NCBI RefSeq assembly: GCF_934636665.1
Contig: NZ_CAKUAT010000005.1
Location: forward strand, 1-64,000
Direction of reading: 5' to 3'
Source of the DNA: an uncultured Senegalimassilia sp.
Lineage (GTDB): Bacteria > Actinomycetota > Coriobacteriia > Coriobacteriales > Eggerthellaceae
Length of the DNA: 64,000 bases
Program-made: the position numbers and the translations under genes
The notes under the pieces: model-generated
The model's database searches: none
Seen by the model: only the letters and a program-made list of their open reading frames with translations
Told to the model about the DNA's origin: nothing
Shown here: piece after piece, positions 8,708-17,357 of the stretch
Layout: each line of letters opens with the position of its first letter
Numbering within the stretch: the stretch's first letter is position 1

Positions 8708-9343
8708 CTAGAACGCGGCGTCGATGGGGTCGCTGACCTCCACATCCTCCTGACCTCGCTCTAGCGCCGTCAGCGCATCAAGCAGGGGCTGCTGCGTGCC
8801 GTCGAGCATGCGCAGGTTCATGGTGACCGCATCGGCGAAATCGGTGGACAGCACCTTGGCGCCGTGGTCTTCCGCCAGGCGCATCAGCTGCTCGTAACGC
8901 GGATACGCTATGCGGATGCGCAGATCCACGCAACGCGACACCACCACCAGCTGCGCGGCGTCGATACCCGCCTGGGTTGACTGCGTATATGCGCGCACCA
9001 AGCCGCCCGTGCCCAGCAGCACGCCGCCGAAATAGCGCGTGACCACGCACACCACATCGGTCAGGCCCGCATGCTGCAGCACCTCGAGGGTAGGCAGGCC
9101 CGCGGTCTTCTGAGGTTCGCCATCGTCGGAATAGCGAACGCGCCCCGCGGCGCCCGCTCCGCCCTGGCGCAGGATGTACGCATACACGTTATGGCGTGCC
9201 ATGCGGTTCGCCGCACGGATCTCCTCGAGGAACGCCAGCGCCTCTTCCTCGGTCTCCACATGGGCCAAGCTGGCGATGAAGCGGCTTTTCTTCTCCTCGA
9301 TCTCGGCGACGGCACGCCCCTCGATGGTGGTGTACGAGCTCAT
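8708..9343 (-). CDS. yigZ: YigZ/IMPACT family protein
   Basis: A 211-residue member of the YigZ (UPF0029 / IMPACT-like) family: the N-terminal domain shows EEKKSRFIASLAHV and YSDDGEPQKTAGLP, then VVTRYFGGVLLGTGGLVRAY, and a small C-terminal domain follows. The biochemical role is not established; eukaryotic IMPACT acts in translation-stress control. The ATG at 9343 fits the family's usual length; an upstream extension would run into the antiporter gene, whose stop is only 7 bp away, so the two are probably co-transcribed. Confidence 0.88.
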   Translation of the reverse strand: MSSYTTIEGRAVAEIEEKKSRFIASLAHVETEEEALAFLEEIRAANRMARHNVYAYILRQGGAGAAGRVRYSDDGEPQKTAGLPTLEVLQHAGLTDVVCVVTRYFGGVLLGTGGLVRAYTQSTQAGIDAAQLVVVSRCVDLRIRIAYPRYEQLMRLAEDHGAKVLSTDFADAVTMNLRMLDGTQQPLLDALTALERGQEDVEVSDPIDAAF

Positions 9344-9350
9344 TCGATTC

Positions 9351-11453
9351 CTATTCTCCGATGGCCATTTGAAGCAAGTATACTTCTTCGCGTAGATTGC
9401 GCGCAGTCTCGCGGCTGATGGCGCCTTCGTCGCGCATCGCCTGGATCTCCTCGAGCTCGATGCGCAGGGCCTCGGCCTCAACGTCGGACACACGCGCCTT
9501 GATCACCTGGATCTTCTGCGTGTCCATGCCCTCAAGCGCGCCGCGCATGCCGCCGGCGTCCACGCCCACCACGCTGCCCGCCACGTTGGCGCTCGCCAGC
9601 TTCTCCGGCTCGTTTACCGCACGCAGGAACGCCAGCGTGGAGCGACACTCAGCCGCAAGCACGCCTGCGCCGTCAGCGATCTCGAGGTTCTCGTCTTTCA
9701 TGCGAAGCTCGTAATACGCAAGCGCGCACTCCTCCAGCTCGATGCGCAGCCGACGATGCTGCTCGATCTGGGCTTCATCGTCCACCACATGACGAACCGC
9801 GCGATCGATGCGGCGCGCCGTGTGCACAGTGCCCACCTTTAAGCGACTCCACACCTCGCCCAGAGCCTGTCGACGCGTATGCGCACGCAGAAGCGTGCGG
9901 CGAGAGCTCTCCAAGCGTTCGATTTCGCGCTCACCCTCGGCACGGGAAATGCGCCCTTCGCGGATATAGTTGTCGACCTGGGCCTTCTGTTGCTCAATCG
10001 CCGTTGCGCGCAGCTCGAGCAAGCACGGAGCCGAGGTGTTCTTGCGGCGCAACCGCTTGATGCGCTCGCTGTACTGCCGGACAACGATCTGCGTGGAGGC
10101 CTCGTTGGTCGGCGTCTTCTGCTCGCGCATTTGGCGGATGACGCGCTTGAGGATCTCGATGTGGGCCGCATTCACCGCTTGCTCGTCCTGCTCGTCAGCC
10201 TGCTCCTTCGGCGCAAGCAGCGGCACCACGAAGTTCGCCAACAGCAGCGTGCATAGGATGACGCCCGATGCCAGGAAGATCAGGTTGTCGCGCTGGGGAA
10301 ACACCTCGCCCGTTGAGAGGGTGAACGGAATGGTCATGATAATGGACAGCGTGATGGCGCCCTTCGGACCCGAAAGCGTGGTAACCAGGGCGTCGCGCAC
10401 CAACTGCCCGCCGGTGCGCGGCTTGGAGCTGCGGTGCACGCGCTCCATGATAAGCACCCACAGGAAGCGCACGCCTACCACCAGCGCCGTGACGAGCAGC
10501 ACCAAAGCGCACAGCAGAAGCGAGCTGGTTTCGCTGCTGTGCCACGACGGCATAACGGCCCTTGGCAGCTGCATGCCAAGCATGACGAACACCACGCCGT
10601 TGATGACGAACACGAGCGCTTCCCACACGCTATTGGAGGCGATTTTCAGACGCGCGGCGGCGGGCGTGGGCTTGTGCGGCATCAGCGCGATGAGCAGGCC
10701 GGCGGCTACCACGGCCAGGATGCCGCTTGTGCCGAAATGCTCGGCCGTCAGGAACGTGATGAAGGGCGTGAACACCTCGAACACCACGTGCACCGTGATG
10801 CTCTCGTAGCCGTAGCTACGGATGGCACCGAGTGCAAGCACTGCCAGCAGGCCCACCACCAAGCCGACCGCAATACCCCCGAAGAAGCTGATAGCGAAGC
10901 TTTGCGCGGCGTTTACCAGGGAGAACGAGCCCGTGATAGCCGCGGCTATGGCGAACTGAAACGACACGACGCCCGATGCGTCGTTGATGAGCGCCTCGCC
11001 GGAGAGCAGGGATTTTTGACGGCCGGACAGATGGATGTCCTTGCCAAGGGCCGAGACAGCCACGGCATCGGTGGGCCCCAACGCCGCGCCCAGGGCGAAC
11101 GCCGCCGCAAGCGGGATGGAGGGCTCTAGCCAGTTCAGCACGAAGCCGACCACCAAAACCGTGGCGAGCACCAGACCGACAGCAAGGGACACGATGGCCC
11201 CCTTGTTATCCCAAAGCCCACGTTTACTTGCATGCCGCGATTCGTCGAACAGCAAAGGAGCGATGAACAGCACAAGGAACAGCTCAGGATCGATTGCCAC
11301 GTCGACAGGCGTGCCCACCAACAAGATGATGACGGCGCCTAGCGCGATCTGCACCAGCGGCAGCGACACGCGCGGGGTGACCTGGTCGAGCACGGCGGAG
11401 ACAAGCACCGCCGCCAATAACAGCAACACGAACTCGAGCATTTCCATAAGCAT
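9351..11453 (-). CDS. CPA1-family Na+/H+ antiporter
   Basis: A 700-residue monovalent cation:proton antiporter of the NhaP/CPA1 type. Residues about 1-410 form a 12-13 segment membrane domain with the expected acidic site in the unwound helices (GPTDAVAVSALG, then SLLSGEALINDASGVV). A large cytoplasmic C-terminal tail (about 420-700) is charged and coiled-coil-like, typical of regulated CPA1 members. Two ATGs lie close together (11453 and 11447) behind a GAAGGA; either may start. It would exchange Na+ or K+ for protons at the inner membrane. Confidence 0.92.
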   Translation of the reverse strand: MLMEMLEFVLLLLAAVLVSAVLDQVTPRVSLPLVQIALGAVIILLVGTPVDVAIDPELFLVLFIAPLLFDESRHASKRGLWDNKGAIVSLAVGLVLATVLVVGFVLNWLEPSIPLAAAFALGAALGPTDAVAVSALGKDIHLSGRQKSLLSGEALINDASGVVSFQFAIAAAITGSFSLVNAAQSFAISFFGGIAVGLVVGLLAVLALGAIRSYGYESITVHVVFEVFTPFITFLTAEHFGTSGILAVVAAGLLIALMPHKPTPAAARLKIASNSVWEALVFVINGVVFVMLGMQLPRAVMPSWHSSETSSLLLCALVLLVTALVVGVRFLWVLIMERVHRSSKPRTGGQLVRDALVTTLSGPKGAITLSIIMTIPFTLSTGEVFPQRDNLIFLASGVILCTLLLANFVVPLLAPKEQADEQDEQAVNAAHIEILKRVIRQMREQKTPTNEASTQIVVRQYSERIKRLRRKNTSAPCLLELRATAIEQQKAQVDNYIREGRISRAEGEREIERLESSRRTLLRAHTRRQALGEVWSRLKVGTVHTARRIDRAVRHVVDDEAQIEQHRRLRIELEECALAYYELRMKDENLEIADGAGVLAAECRSTLAFLRAVNEPEKLASANVAGSVVGVDAGGMRGALEGMDTQKIQVIKARVSDVEAEALRIELEEIQAMRDEGAISRETARNLREEVYLLQMAIGE

Positions 11454-11623
11454 ACTTCCTTCGGGATGATCGCCACGGTATTAAGGTTTCCGCACTATAG
11501 TAGCAAGCGAAACAGGCCCGAAGAGAGCAACGCTGCGTCAACAAGAATGAAGCACAGCGTTTCACACCAAAATGGGTAGGTTTGCGGAATGAATGGCAGG
11601 GCGCTGCAATTGTCCTCGCATAT

Positions 11624-11650
11624 GAAAAAGACCCGCCGAAGCGGGTCTTT
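11624..11650 (-). terminator. Terminator of the first tRNA-Leu(CAG)
   Basis: AAAGACCCGC and GCGGGTCTTT pair around TTCG and end in T residues on the minus strand, directly after the tRNA. Confidence 0.9.
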
Positions 11651-11660
11651 CGATTTCGAA

Positions 11661-11747
11661 TGGTGCGGGCGAGAGGACTTGAACCTCCATGGGGTTGCCC
11701 CCATACGGACCTGAACCGTACGCGTCTGCCAATTCCGCCACGCCCGC
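11661..11747 (-). tRNA. tRNA-Leu(CAG), copy 1
   Basis: An 87-nt type II tRNA with acceptor stem GCGGGCG/CGCCCGC, a D-arm with GGCAGACGCG, anticodon CAG (complement of 11711-11713) in loop TTCAGGT, a long variable arm (TGGGGGCAACCCCA), T-loop GTTCAAGTC, and an encoded CCA. Identical to the copy at 12092-12178. Confidence 0.96.
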
Positions 11748-12054
11748 AAATTGGCGCCTTAACAAGGCAAGAAGGTATGTTACGTCATTTTCCCGGTCCG
11801 CGCAAGAGTGAATTTCCAAAAACATCTTGCACCCTCTTACGAAACGGAAAGGCAGGCTTTACCAAATTGGATTGCGCGGGGCGCTCAGGCGACACGCAAA
11901 GCGGGACGTGAAACATTTAAGCTATTGCGTAAAACAAAGCTCGAGGCTTCGGCTGAAACGCAGACAGAGTTCGGAGCATTCAAATCCAGACATAAGCCGG
12001 AATCCCCTACCTTCAGCCATGCTGCTGATGGAGAGCAGCACATCTCACAAGATA
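11748..12054. other. Spacer between duplicated tRNA genes
   Basis: About 300 bp that hold the promoter of tRNA copy 1 and otherwise nothing recognisable. It is less G+C-rich than the flanking genes. Confidence 0.5.
11777..11805 (-). promoter_or_regulatory. Promoter of tRNA-Leu copy 1
   Basis: On the minus strand TTGCGC (-35) is followed after 17 bp by TAACAT (-10), about 30 bp before the tRNA 5' end. Confidence 0.8.
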
Positions 12055-12081
12055 CAAAAAGACCCGCCGAAGCGGGTCTTT
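12055..12081 (-). terminator. Terminator of the second tRNA-Leu(CAG)
   Basis: Same hairpin and T-run as after copy 1 (AAAGACCCGC / GCGGGTCTTT), part of the duplicated segment. Confidence 0.9.
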
Positions 12082-12091
12082 CGATTTCGAA

Positions 12092-12178
12092 TGGTGCGGG
12101 CGAGAGGACTTGAACCTCCATGGGGTTGCCCCCATACGGACCTGAACCGTACGCGTCTGCCAATTCCGCCACGCCCGC
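12092..12178 (-). tRNA. tRNA-Leu(CAG), copy 2
   Basis: Identical in sequence to copy 1 over all 87 nt, anticodon CAG (complement of 12142-12144), CCA encoded. The repeat continues into the terminator and a few bases upstream, but the promoter regions differ. Confidence 0.96.
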
Positions 12179-12211
12179 GAATTGGCGCCTGATTTCTCAA
12201 AGCGGATATAT

Positions 12212-12240
12212 ATGTTACACGCTTTCATCCGCGCATGCAA
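12212..12240 (-). promoter_or_regulatory. Promoter of tRNA-Leu copy 2
   Basis: TTGCAT, 17 bp, TAACAT on the minus strand, about 33 bp before the tRNA. Same -10 as copy 1 but different spacer sequence. Confidence 0.8.
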
Positions 12241-12243
12241 GTG

Positions 12244-13152
12244 CTAACGCGCAATTTCTTTCCGGATTTTTATAACAATGCCTGCGAGCATAAGCACCGT
12301 CACCGCAAGCAGCACGGTGTCGCCTGCTGCCCCTGATGCGTACGTTCCAGGCATTGCGCCTGTTAGGAGCACGTTTGGCGCCAGATACAGCACATCGAAG
12401 CCGGCGTGGATGAGCGCACAAGGCCACAGTCGACGCGTTTGCGCGTACAACACGCCCAAAATCACGCTGAACAGCAGAGCCTGCACAAACTTCAACGCCG
12501 TCTGCATAAACACCAGTTGGCCAACCGATATATCGGGCACGCCAACGTGCAGCAACGCGAACAACGCCGCCGATGCCAAGATGGCGCGCTTTGACGCGAT
12601 ATCGAGAGCGACAGACGGCCTTGCAACACCATGCTCAACATCGCTGGAAACGTCAACGGATTTGCCAGCAGTTTGTTCGCAAGCAGCACGTCTAGGAGCG
12701 GCTCCGCCTTCCCCCATCGCGCTCTCAAACGCCTCTATGCCCAGCACGCGCATGAACGCTTCCTCGTACACGCCGGTAAGGAGGCAAATCCCTAACAAGA
12801 GCAGCAGGTTTTCCATAAGGTCGGCAGCCGACGACAACACAGCGGATACAAAGCCCGCTCCGTTGCCGCTATTAGCGAAATACCAGGTCAAAAGGGTTAT
12901 CGCCCCACCGACAAGACCCGTTAAGAGTAAGGCGATCATTGCAAAACGCACCGCGTTCCGTCGTTGCACGGTTTGCGTACAACGCTTAAGCGTATCAGGA
13001 GCGGCGAACCTCACGGCCACAAGTGCGACCAGCGCCAACACCGCTTCCTGTAGCAACGCGGCCAGCAGCGTATCGGAAGGCATGGCGTTCATAGCCGCAA
13101 ATGATGCGACGAGCAGCACGGCAAATGCCGCAACGAGCTTTCCGTTTCGCAC
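12244..13152 (-). CDS. CPBP-family intramembrane metalloprotease
   Basis: A 302-residue membrane protein of the CPBP (Abi, Rce1-like) family. About eight hydrophobic segments carry the family motifs in order: GVYEEAFMRV (EExxxR), FALLHVG (FxxxH) and HAGFDV (HxxxD/N). A hydrophilic insert of about 45 residues lies between the first and second motif. I start at GTG 13152, 8 nt after GAGGAGG; a longer frame lacks a ribosome site. The substrate is unknown; relatives cleave prenylated or hydrophobic peptides, and some give bacteriocin self-immunity. No bacteriocin gene is evident nearby. Confidence 0.85.
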   Translation of the reverse strand: MRNGKLVAAFAVLLVASFAAMNAMPSDTLLAALLQEAVLALVALVAVRFAAPDTLKRCTQTVQRRNAVRFAMIALLLTGLVGGAITLLTWYFANSGNGAGFVSAVLSSAADLMENLLLLLGICLLTGVYEEAFMRVLGIEAFESAMGEGGAAPRRAACEQTAGKSVDVSSDVEHGVARPSVALDIASKRAILASAALFALLHVGVPDISVGQLVFMQTALKFVQALLFSVILGVLYAQTRRLWPCALIHAGFDVLYLAPNVLLTGAMPGTYASGAAGDTVLLAVTVLMLAGIVIKIRKEIAR

Positions 13153-13279
13153 CTTACGCACCTCCTCCGCGCATACGCCTCTAACCCCGCCTCGTCGCTT
13201 CAGCAGGTTCGCCCGCAAGTTCCCCTCGCAAATCTGCAAGTACGCGCCAAACGACCGAGCGCCTTCCGTACCTGATGGC

Positions 13280-13310
13280 AAAAAGGCCGGCGCCTTTCGG
13301 CACCGGCCTG
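13280..13310 (-). terminator. Terminator of the LytTR regulator
   Basis: AGGCCGG pairs with CCGGCCT on the minus strand, followed by five T residues, about 37 bp after the stop. Confidence 0.88.
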
Positions 13311-13346
13311 AAACTTGCTCATATTCCCGAGCCCAGCCAGCTGCGA

Positions 13347-14060
13347 TTACAGGCCCAGGGCCTTCTTCAGCGCGGAGACGCGACGGCGGCTGACGGGGAT
13401 CTTCTCGTCCACGCCGTTGAGCGTGAGCAGCAGGGTGCCGCCGGCGACGGGCTCGATCTCCTCGACCATGGACAGGTTCACCAGGTAGCCGCGGTGCACG
13501 CGGAAGAACCCGTGACCGTCCAGGCGCTTCTCCAGCTGCGCCAGGCTGACGGTGCTGAAGTAGCGGTCCGTGTCGGTTTGCAGGTACGCGTAGTCGTCGC
13601 GCGCCATGACGAAGCGGATCTTGTCGATGCTGATGAGGATCTTCTTGCCGGCCTTCTCAACCGGGATGCGCTCGGACTTCTGGGCCTGCGCATGCAGCTG
13701 CACGTGCTCGCGGACGCGGGTAATGGCTTGGGACAGGCGGTCGGTTTCGACCGGCTTCACCAGGTAATCGATGGCGTTGACCTTGAAGGCATCGAGCGCG
13801 AACTCGCTGTAGGCGGTGACGAACACCACCGCGGGCGGGAACTTCAGGTGCTGCAGTGCCTCGGCAAGCTGCAGGCCGGTTGCCTCGGGCATGTTCACGT
13901 CAAGGAACATGACATCGCAGGGATATTCCTTCAGCTTCTCGATGGCCTCGCGCACGCTTGCCGCCTCGGCGACGACCTCCGTTTGACCCAGTTCGTCGAG
14001 CAGGAACTTCAGTTCGGAGCGCGCAGGGGCCTCGTCGTCGACGATCATCGCTTTCAACAT
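13347..14060 (-). CDS. LytTR-family response regulator
   Basis: A 237-residue two-component regulator. The receiver domain (1-about 118) has the acidic pair D8/D9 and phospho-acceptor D54 (MFLDVNMPE), T in VTAYSE and K in LVKPVE. A LytTR DNA-binding domain follows (about 135-237; KILISIDKIRFVMARDDYAYLQT, FFRVHRGYLVNL, IPVSRRRVSALKKAL). LytTR proteins bind pairs of direct repeats; three matching boxes lie upstream of this gene. The likely sensor is the LytS-like kinase encoded at 15983-17299, separated by a peptidase gene and a tRNA. LytST-type systems respond to cell-envelope or metabolite cues; the signal here is unknown. Confidence 0.93.
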   Translation of the reverse strand: MLKAMIVDDEAPARSELKFLLDELGQTEVVAEAASVREAIEKLKEYPCDVMFLDVNMPEATGLQLAEALQHLKFPPAVVFVTAYSEFALDAFKVNAIDYLVKPVETDRLSQAITRVREHVQLHAQAQKSERIPVEKAGKKILISIDKIRFVMARDDYAYLQTDTDRYFSTVSLAQLEKRLDGHGFFRVHRGYLVNLSMVEEIEPVAGGTLLLTLNGVDEKIPVSRRRVSALKKALGL

Positions 14061-14196
14061 AAGTAGGGCCTCCTTGCTTTCCTTTTATCAGATGGCGAAT
14101 CTGAGAATCATTTCTTCCTGCAGTGTAGCATACGGCGATGCGCTGGGGCGTTCCCTTGCGCAAAGCAGACCATTTTTCCCAACAATTTGCGCTGCG

Positions 14197-14243
14197 AACG
14201 GTCGAGTTGAGGGTTTGAACGGTCGATTTCAGCGGTAAACGGT
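14197..14243 (-). promoter_or_regulatory. Three LytTR-like boxes upstream of the response regulator
   Basis: On the minus strand ACCGTTTAC, ACCGTTCAA and ACCGTTCGC occur as direct repeats (cores at 14238-14243, 14218-14223 and 14197-14202), spaced 20 and 21 bp. The sequence and spacing match the known LytTR target (9-bp repeats about one two-turn helical step apart). They lie 137-183 bp before the regulator's ATG, consistent with autoregulation. Confidence 0.65.
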
Positions 14244-14280
14244 GGTTTTCACGCGCATGCTTGACAAGACCGCGCTTGCC

Positions 14281-15792
14281 CTACAAGTCGAGCTGCATGA
14301 GCTTGCCGATGGTAAGCGCGTAGATGCGGAACGCCTCTTTCAGCAGCTGCTCGCCTACGCCCTCGTCGGGACCGTGCATGCCGCCCACCCACTCGGGCGC
14401 CTGCTCCCACGGCTTCTCGGGGCCGAAGCTTGCCGCGCAGGAGAACTCGCGTGCATACGTGCCGCCGCCCATGGTGAACGGCTTGGCGTCCTCGCCCGTA
14501 GCCTGGTTGTACGAAGCCAGCAGCGCCTGGATGGCCGGACCCTGCGGGTCGAGCAAAAACGGCGCGTCGTCGCGCGTCTTCTCGCACGTGCCACCCGCCT
14601 CCTTCGCCAACGCCTCTAGTTTCGCGTGCACTTCGTCGCCCGTGATGGCAGTGGGATAGCGGACGTCGATGGTCTGCGTGAAGCGGCCGTCCTGCATGGC
14701 TGCGTGGCCCGCCACGATGGTGAGTTCGCCGAAATCGGCGTCTGAGCAGGCAAGATCGACCGTGCTGCCGTCCGTTGCGGCGGCGATGCGCGCAACCGTC
14801 TGGAAGTAGGCGCGCTCCCCTTCGCCGACCAAGCTGTTGTCCAGCAGGTAGCCGATCAGCAGCCCGATGGCGCTCACGCCGCCCTGCGGCAGGCTCGCGT
14901 GCGCGCTGCGGCCCGTGGCCGCGATGCGCGCCAAGCGGCACTCGGCAGCGTCCGCCTGCGCACCGGCGGCCGCCAGGGCCTCCACGGCGTCGCGTTCGTC
15001 AAGCAGCTCCACCTCGATGCCCTGCGCCGTCGGAAGCTCGCACACCCCCGCGCGCACTACCGCCTGCGCATGGCCCGGCACCGCGTTCACCGCCGTGCCG
15101 CCTTCGAACGAGAGCACCGTACGCTGCTCGACAGGCACATCAGCGCTGGTCATAAGGCTGTGGTAGATGCCTTTCTCGCCGTAGCACACAGGGAACTCGG
15201 CGTCGGGCGTGAACAGGAATGCCGGGTCGTCGTGATGGGCGCGGTAGTAATGGACGTCATCCATGCGCGTTTCCTCGTTCACGCCGAAGATGAAGCGCAG
15301 CGTGTAGGGAAGCTGCGGCGCCTGGCCGTCGAGCTGCATGCGACGCCACAGGTTCATGGCGTGCAGCGCCACCACGCTCGGGCCCTTGTCGTCGATGACG
15401 CCGCGGCCCAGCAAATAGCCGTCCTTGCGCGTGACCTGGTACGGCTCGAAATGCCAACCCGGGCCCGCCGGCACCACGTCGATGTGGCCGATGATGCCCA
15501 GCTGCTCCTCGGATGTTCCGACAAGATCGACGTAGCCGACGTGGCCGGCATCATCGTGGACTTGAAAGCCCATATCGGATGCCATGGCGAGCGCGGCGTC
15601 AAGCGCCTTGCGCGGGCCAGGGCCGTACGGAGCGCCCTCGGCAGCTGCGCCAAGATCTTCGAAGCTGGGAATGCGCACGAGCTTGTCGATGTCGGCGACG
15701 ATATCCTCCCAATGCTCGTCAAGGTAGCGATCGATGTTCTGCTCGAGCAGCTCATCCGACGGCATCTCCGTCAATGCGTCGTTCTCAACCAT
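14281..15792 (-). CDS. M20-family dipeptidase
   Basis: A 503-residue zinc peptidase of the M20 family (PepV/Sapep-like dipeptidases). The metal and catalytic motifs are visible: IGHIDVVPAG (His and Asp), GRGVIDDKGP (bridging Asp), and VNEETRMDD (catalytic Glu pair); the dimerisation-type insert and a C-terminal metal histidine (GGMHGPDEGV) follow. Start ATG 15792 is 8 nt after GGAG. It cleaves short peptides in the cytoplasm, fitting an amino-acid-using anaerobe. It sits between the response regulator and the tRNA-Leu(CAA)/kinase pair. Confidence 0.93.
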   Translation of the reverse strand: MVENDALTEMPSDELLEQNIDRYLDEHWEDIVADIDKLVRIPSFEDLGAAAEGAPYGPGPRKALDAALAMASDMGFQVHDDAGHVGYVDLVGTSEEQLGIIGHIDVVPAGPGWHFEPYQVTRKDGYLLGRGVIDDKGPSVVALHAMNLWRRMQLDGQAPQLPYTLRFIFGVNEETRMDDVHYYRAHHDDPAFLFTPDAEFPVCYGEKGIYHSLMTSADVPVEQRTVLSFEGGTAVNAVPGHAQAVVRAGVCELPTAQGIEVELLDERDAVEALAAAGAQADAAECRLARIAATGRSAHASLPQGGVSAIGLLIGYLLDNSLVGEGERAYFQTVARIAAATDGSTVDLACSDADFGELTIVAGHAAMQDGRFTQTIDVRYPTAITGDEVHAKLEALAKEAGGTCEKTRDDAPFLLDPQGPAIQALLASYNQATGEDAKPFTMGGGTYAREFSCAASFGPEKPWEQAPEWVGGMHGPDEGVGEQLLKEAFRIYALTIGKLMQLDL

Positions 15793-15812
15793 GAAGTCAT
15801 CTCCATTTCCTG

Positions 15813-15841
15813 TTGTGCGGACCAGAATCATCCGGTACAAT
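15813..15841 (+). promoter_or_regulatory. Promoter of tRNA-Leu(CAA)
   Basis: TTGTGC, 17 bp, TACAAT, ending 13 bp before the tRNA 5' end. It overlaps the start of the divergent M20 peptidase gene's leader. Confidence 0.82.
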
Positions 15842-15854
15842 GGTAAAGCTCAAT

Positions 15855-15938
15855 GCCCGAGTGGCGGAATGGCAGACGCGGCGGTCTCAAAAACCGTTGT
15901 CGAAAGACGTGCGAGTTCGACTCTCGCCTCGGGCACCA
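15855..15938 (+). tRNA. tRNA-Leu(CAA)
   Basis: An 84-nt type II tRNA: acceptor GCCCGAG/CTCGGGC, anticodon CAA in loop CTCAAAA, variable arm TGTCGAAAGACG, T-loop GTTCGACTC, and an encoded CCA. Confidence 0.95.
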
Positions 15939-15949
15939 TTCGTAATCAA

Positions 15950-15980
15950 CGGCCCCGCATCCGCGGGGCCGTTTTTCTTT
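15950..15980 (+). terminator. Terminator of tRNA-Leu(CAA)
   Basis: GGCCCCGC pairs with GCGGGGCC around ATCC and is followed by a T-rich run. The convergent kinase gene ends three bases further on and has no T-run of its own. Confidence 0.9.
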
Positions 15981-15982
15981 TT

Positions 15983-17299
15983 CTAATATTGTCTCAAAGC
16001 GCCTTCGATCAGAACCAGACGCACCGTGGTGCCCTGACCCAGCTCGCTTTCCACTTCCAAGTGCGTGCCCGCGCCGAAATACCCGCAGATGCGGTCGTGC
16101 ACGTTGCCCACGGCTATGCCGCAACCCGTGGTGGAACCGGGATGGAGGATGTTGTTGCAAGCCTCCTGCGTCATACCGTTGCCGTCGTCGATGACGGAGA
16201 CGATGACGTCGTCGCCCTGACGCACGCCCTCCACGCGGATGGTCAGCTTGCCCTCGGAGGGCATGGCGTGGCGCACCGCGTTCTCCACCAAGGGCTGGAT
16301 TAAGAACGGCGGCACCATCATGTCCTCGACCTCGGGCTCCACGTTGCAGATCAGCTCCAAGCGATCATCGCCGAAGCGCGCCAGCTCGAACATAAAGTAA
16401 CGCTGCGTCTGCTCGAGCTCGCGACGAAACTCGATCAGGTCGCCGGAATCCTCGAGCGTGCTGCGGTAGAACTTCGCGAACTCGCGCAGCAGCGTGCGGG
16501 CGCGCGCGGGGTCGGTGCGCGTGAACGACGCGATGGTGTTGATGGTGTTGAACAGGAAGTGCGGGTTGATCTGGCTTTGGAGCATCTTGAGCTCCATCTT
16601 GGTGGCCAGGGCCGTCTGCTCCTCGAGCGCCGATGCCGCCATCTGCGTGGACAGCAGCTGGCCGAAGCCGGTAGCGATGGATTTCTGGGTTTCGCTGATG
16701 TGGTTGGCACGGCGATAGTAGAACTTCAGCGTGCCCTTCACGTCCTTGCCCACGGTCAACGGCACGATGATGGCGGCGTTGATGCCATGGGTGCCCTTGG
16801 GAAAGCCGATCTCCTCGGGAGTGAACAGCACGCGCGTCTTGCCGTCCGCCAGCGTGGAGTACGTGGCATGCGTGCGGATGACGCTGCCGGAAAGGTTGTG
16901 CGATTCCTCGTAGCCGGCGTAACCCAGGATGAAACGGTCATCGGTGATGGCCACGGCGATTGCCGCGGTGGAGGGCAGAAGCAGGCTGCAGATGCGCTGG
17001 GCGGATTTGCTGTCCAGGCCTTCCTCGCCCATGGCCTCAAGGGTTTGGCTTGCCAGCTGCAGCACGTTGCTGGATTGACGCGCGCGCACGGAGTCTGGGT
17101 CCATGAGCAGGCGGATGAGCACGGTGATGGACAGAGTGAACACCATACCCGCGATGAACAGCGCCAACACGCTGACGACGGGCGATACCAGGTTCCAGAT
17201 GAGCACCAGACCCGACAGCGCCACCATCACCGACATGAGCATCTCCAGCGTGAAATAACGCGGAAGCCTTGCGCGGTTATCCTCCATATCGACGTTCAT
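15983..17299 (-). CDS. LytS-like sensor histidine kinase
   Basis: A 438-residue kinase. Two N-terminal hydrophobic segments (about 15-65) are followed by a GAF-like domain (about 85-225), a His_kinase (LytS/YehU) dimerisation region with H in QSQINPHFLFNTINTI, and an HATPase domain (N-box LIQPLVENAVRHA, G-boxes DDGNGM and GIAVGNVHDR). Start ATG 17299 follows GGAG by 7 nt. The family pairs with LytTR regulators, so the cognate is probably the protein encoded at 13347-14060. The intervening M20 peptidase may belong to the same regulon. Confidence 0.92.
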   Translation of the reverse strand: MNVDMEDNRARLPRYFTLEMLMSVMVALSGLVLIWNLVSPVVSVLALFIAGMVFTLSITVLIRLLMDPDSVRARQSSNVLQLASQTLEAMGEEGLDSKSAQRICSLLLPSTAAIAVAITDDRFILGYAGYEESHNLSGSVIRTHATYSTLADGKTRVLFTPEEIGFPKGTHGINAAIIVPLTVGKDVKGTLKFYYRRANHISETQKSIATGFGQLLSTQMAASALEEQTALATKMELKMLQSQINPHFLFNTINTIASFTRTDPARARTLLREFAKFYRSTLEDSGDLIEFRRELEQTQRYFMFELARFGDDRLELICNVEPEVEDMMVPPFLIQPLVENAVRHAMPSEGKLTIRVEGVRQGDDVIVSVIDDGNGMTQEACNNILHPGSTTGCGIAVGNVHDRICGYFGAGTHLEVESELGQGTTVRLVLIEGALRQY

Positions 17300-17357
17300 G
17301 CGCCGACTCCTTCCTTATCGGGCACGACGGGCAAGCCGAAAAGGCCCGCGTGCGGCG

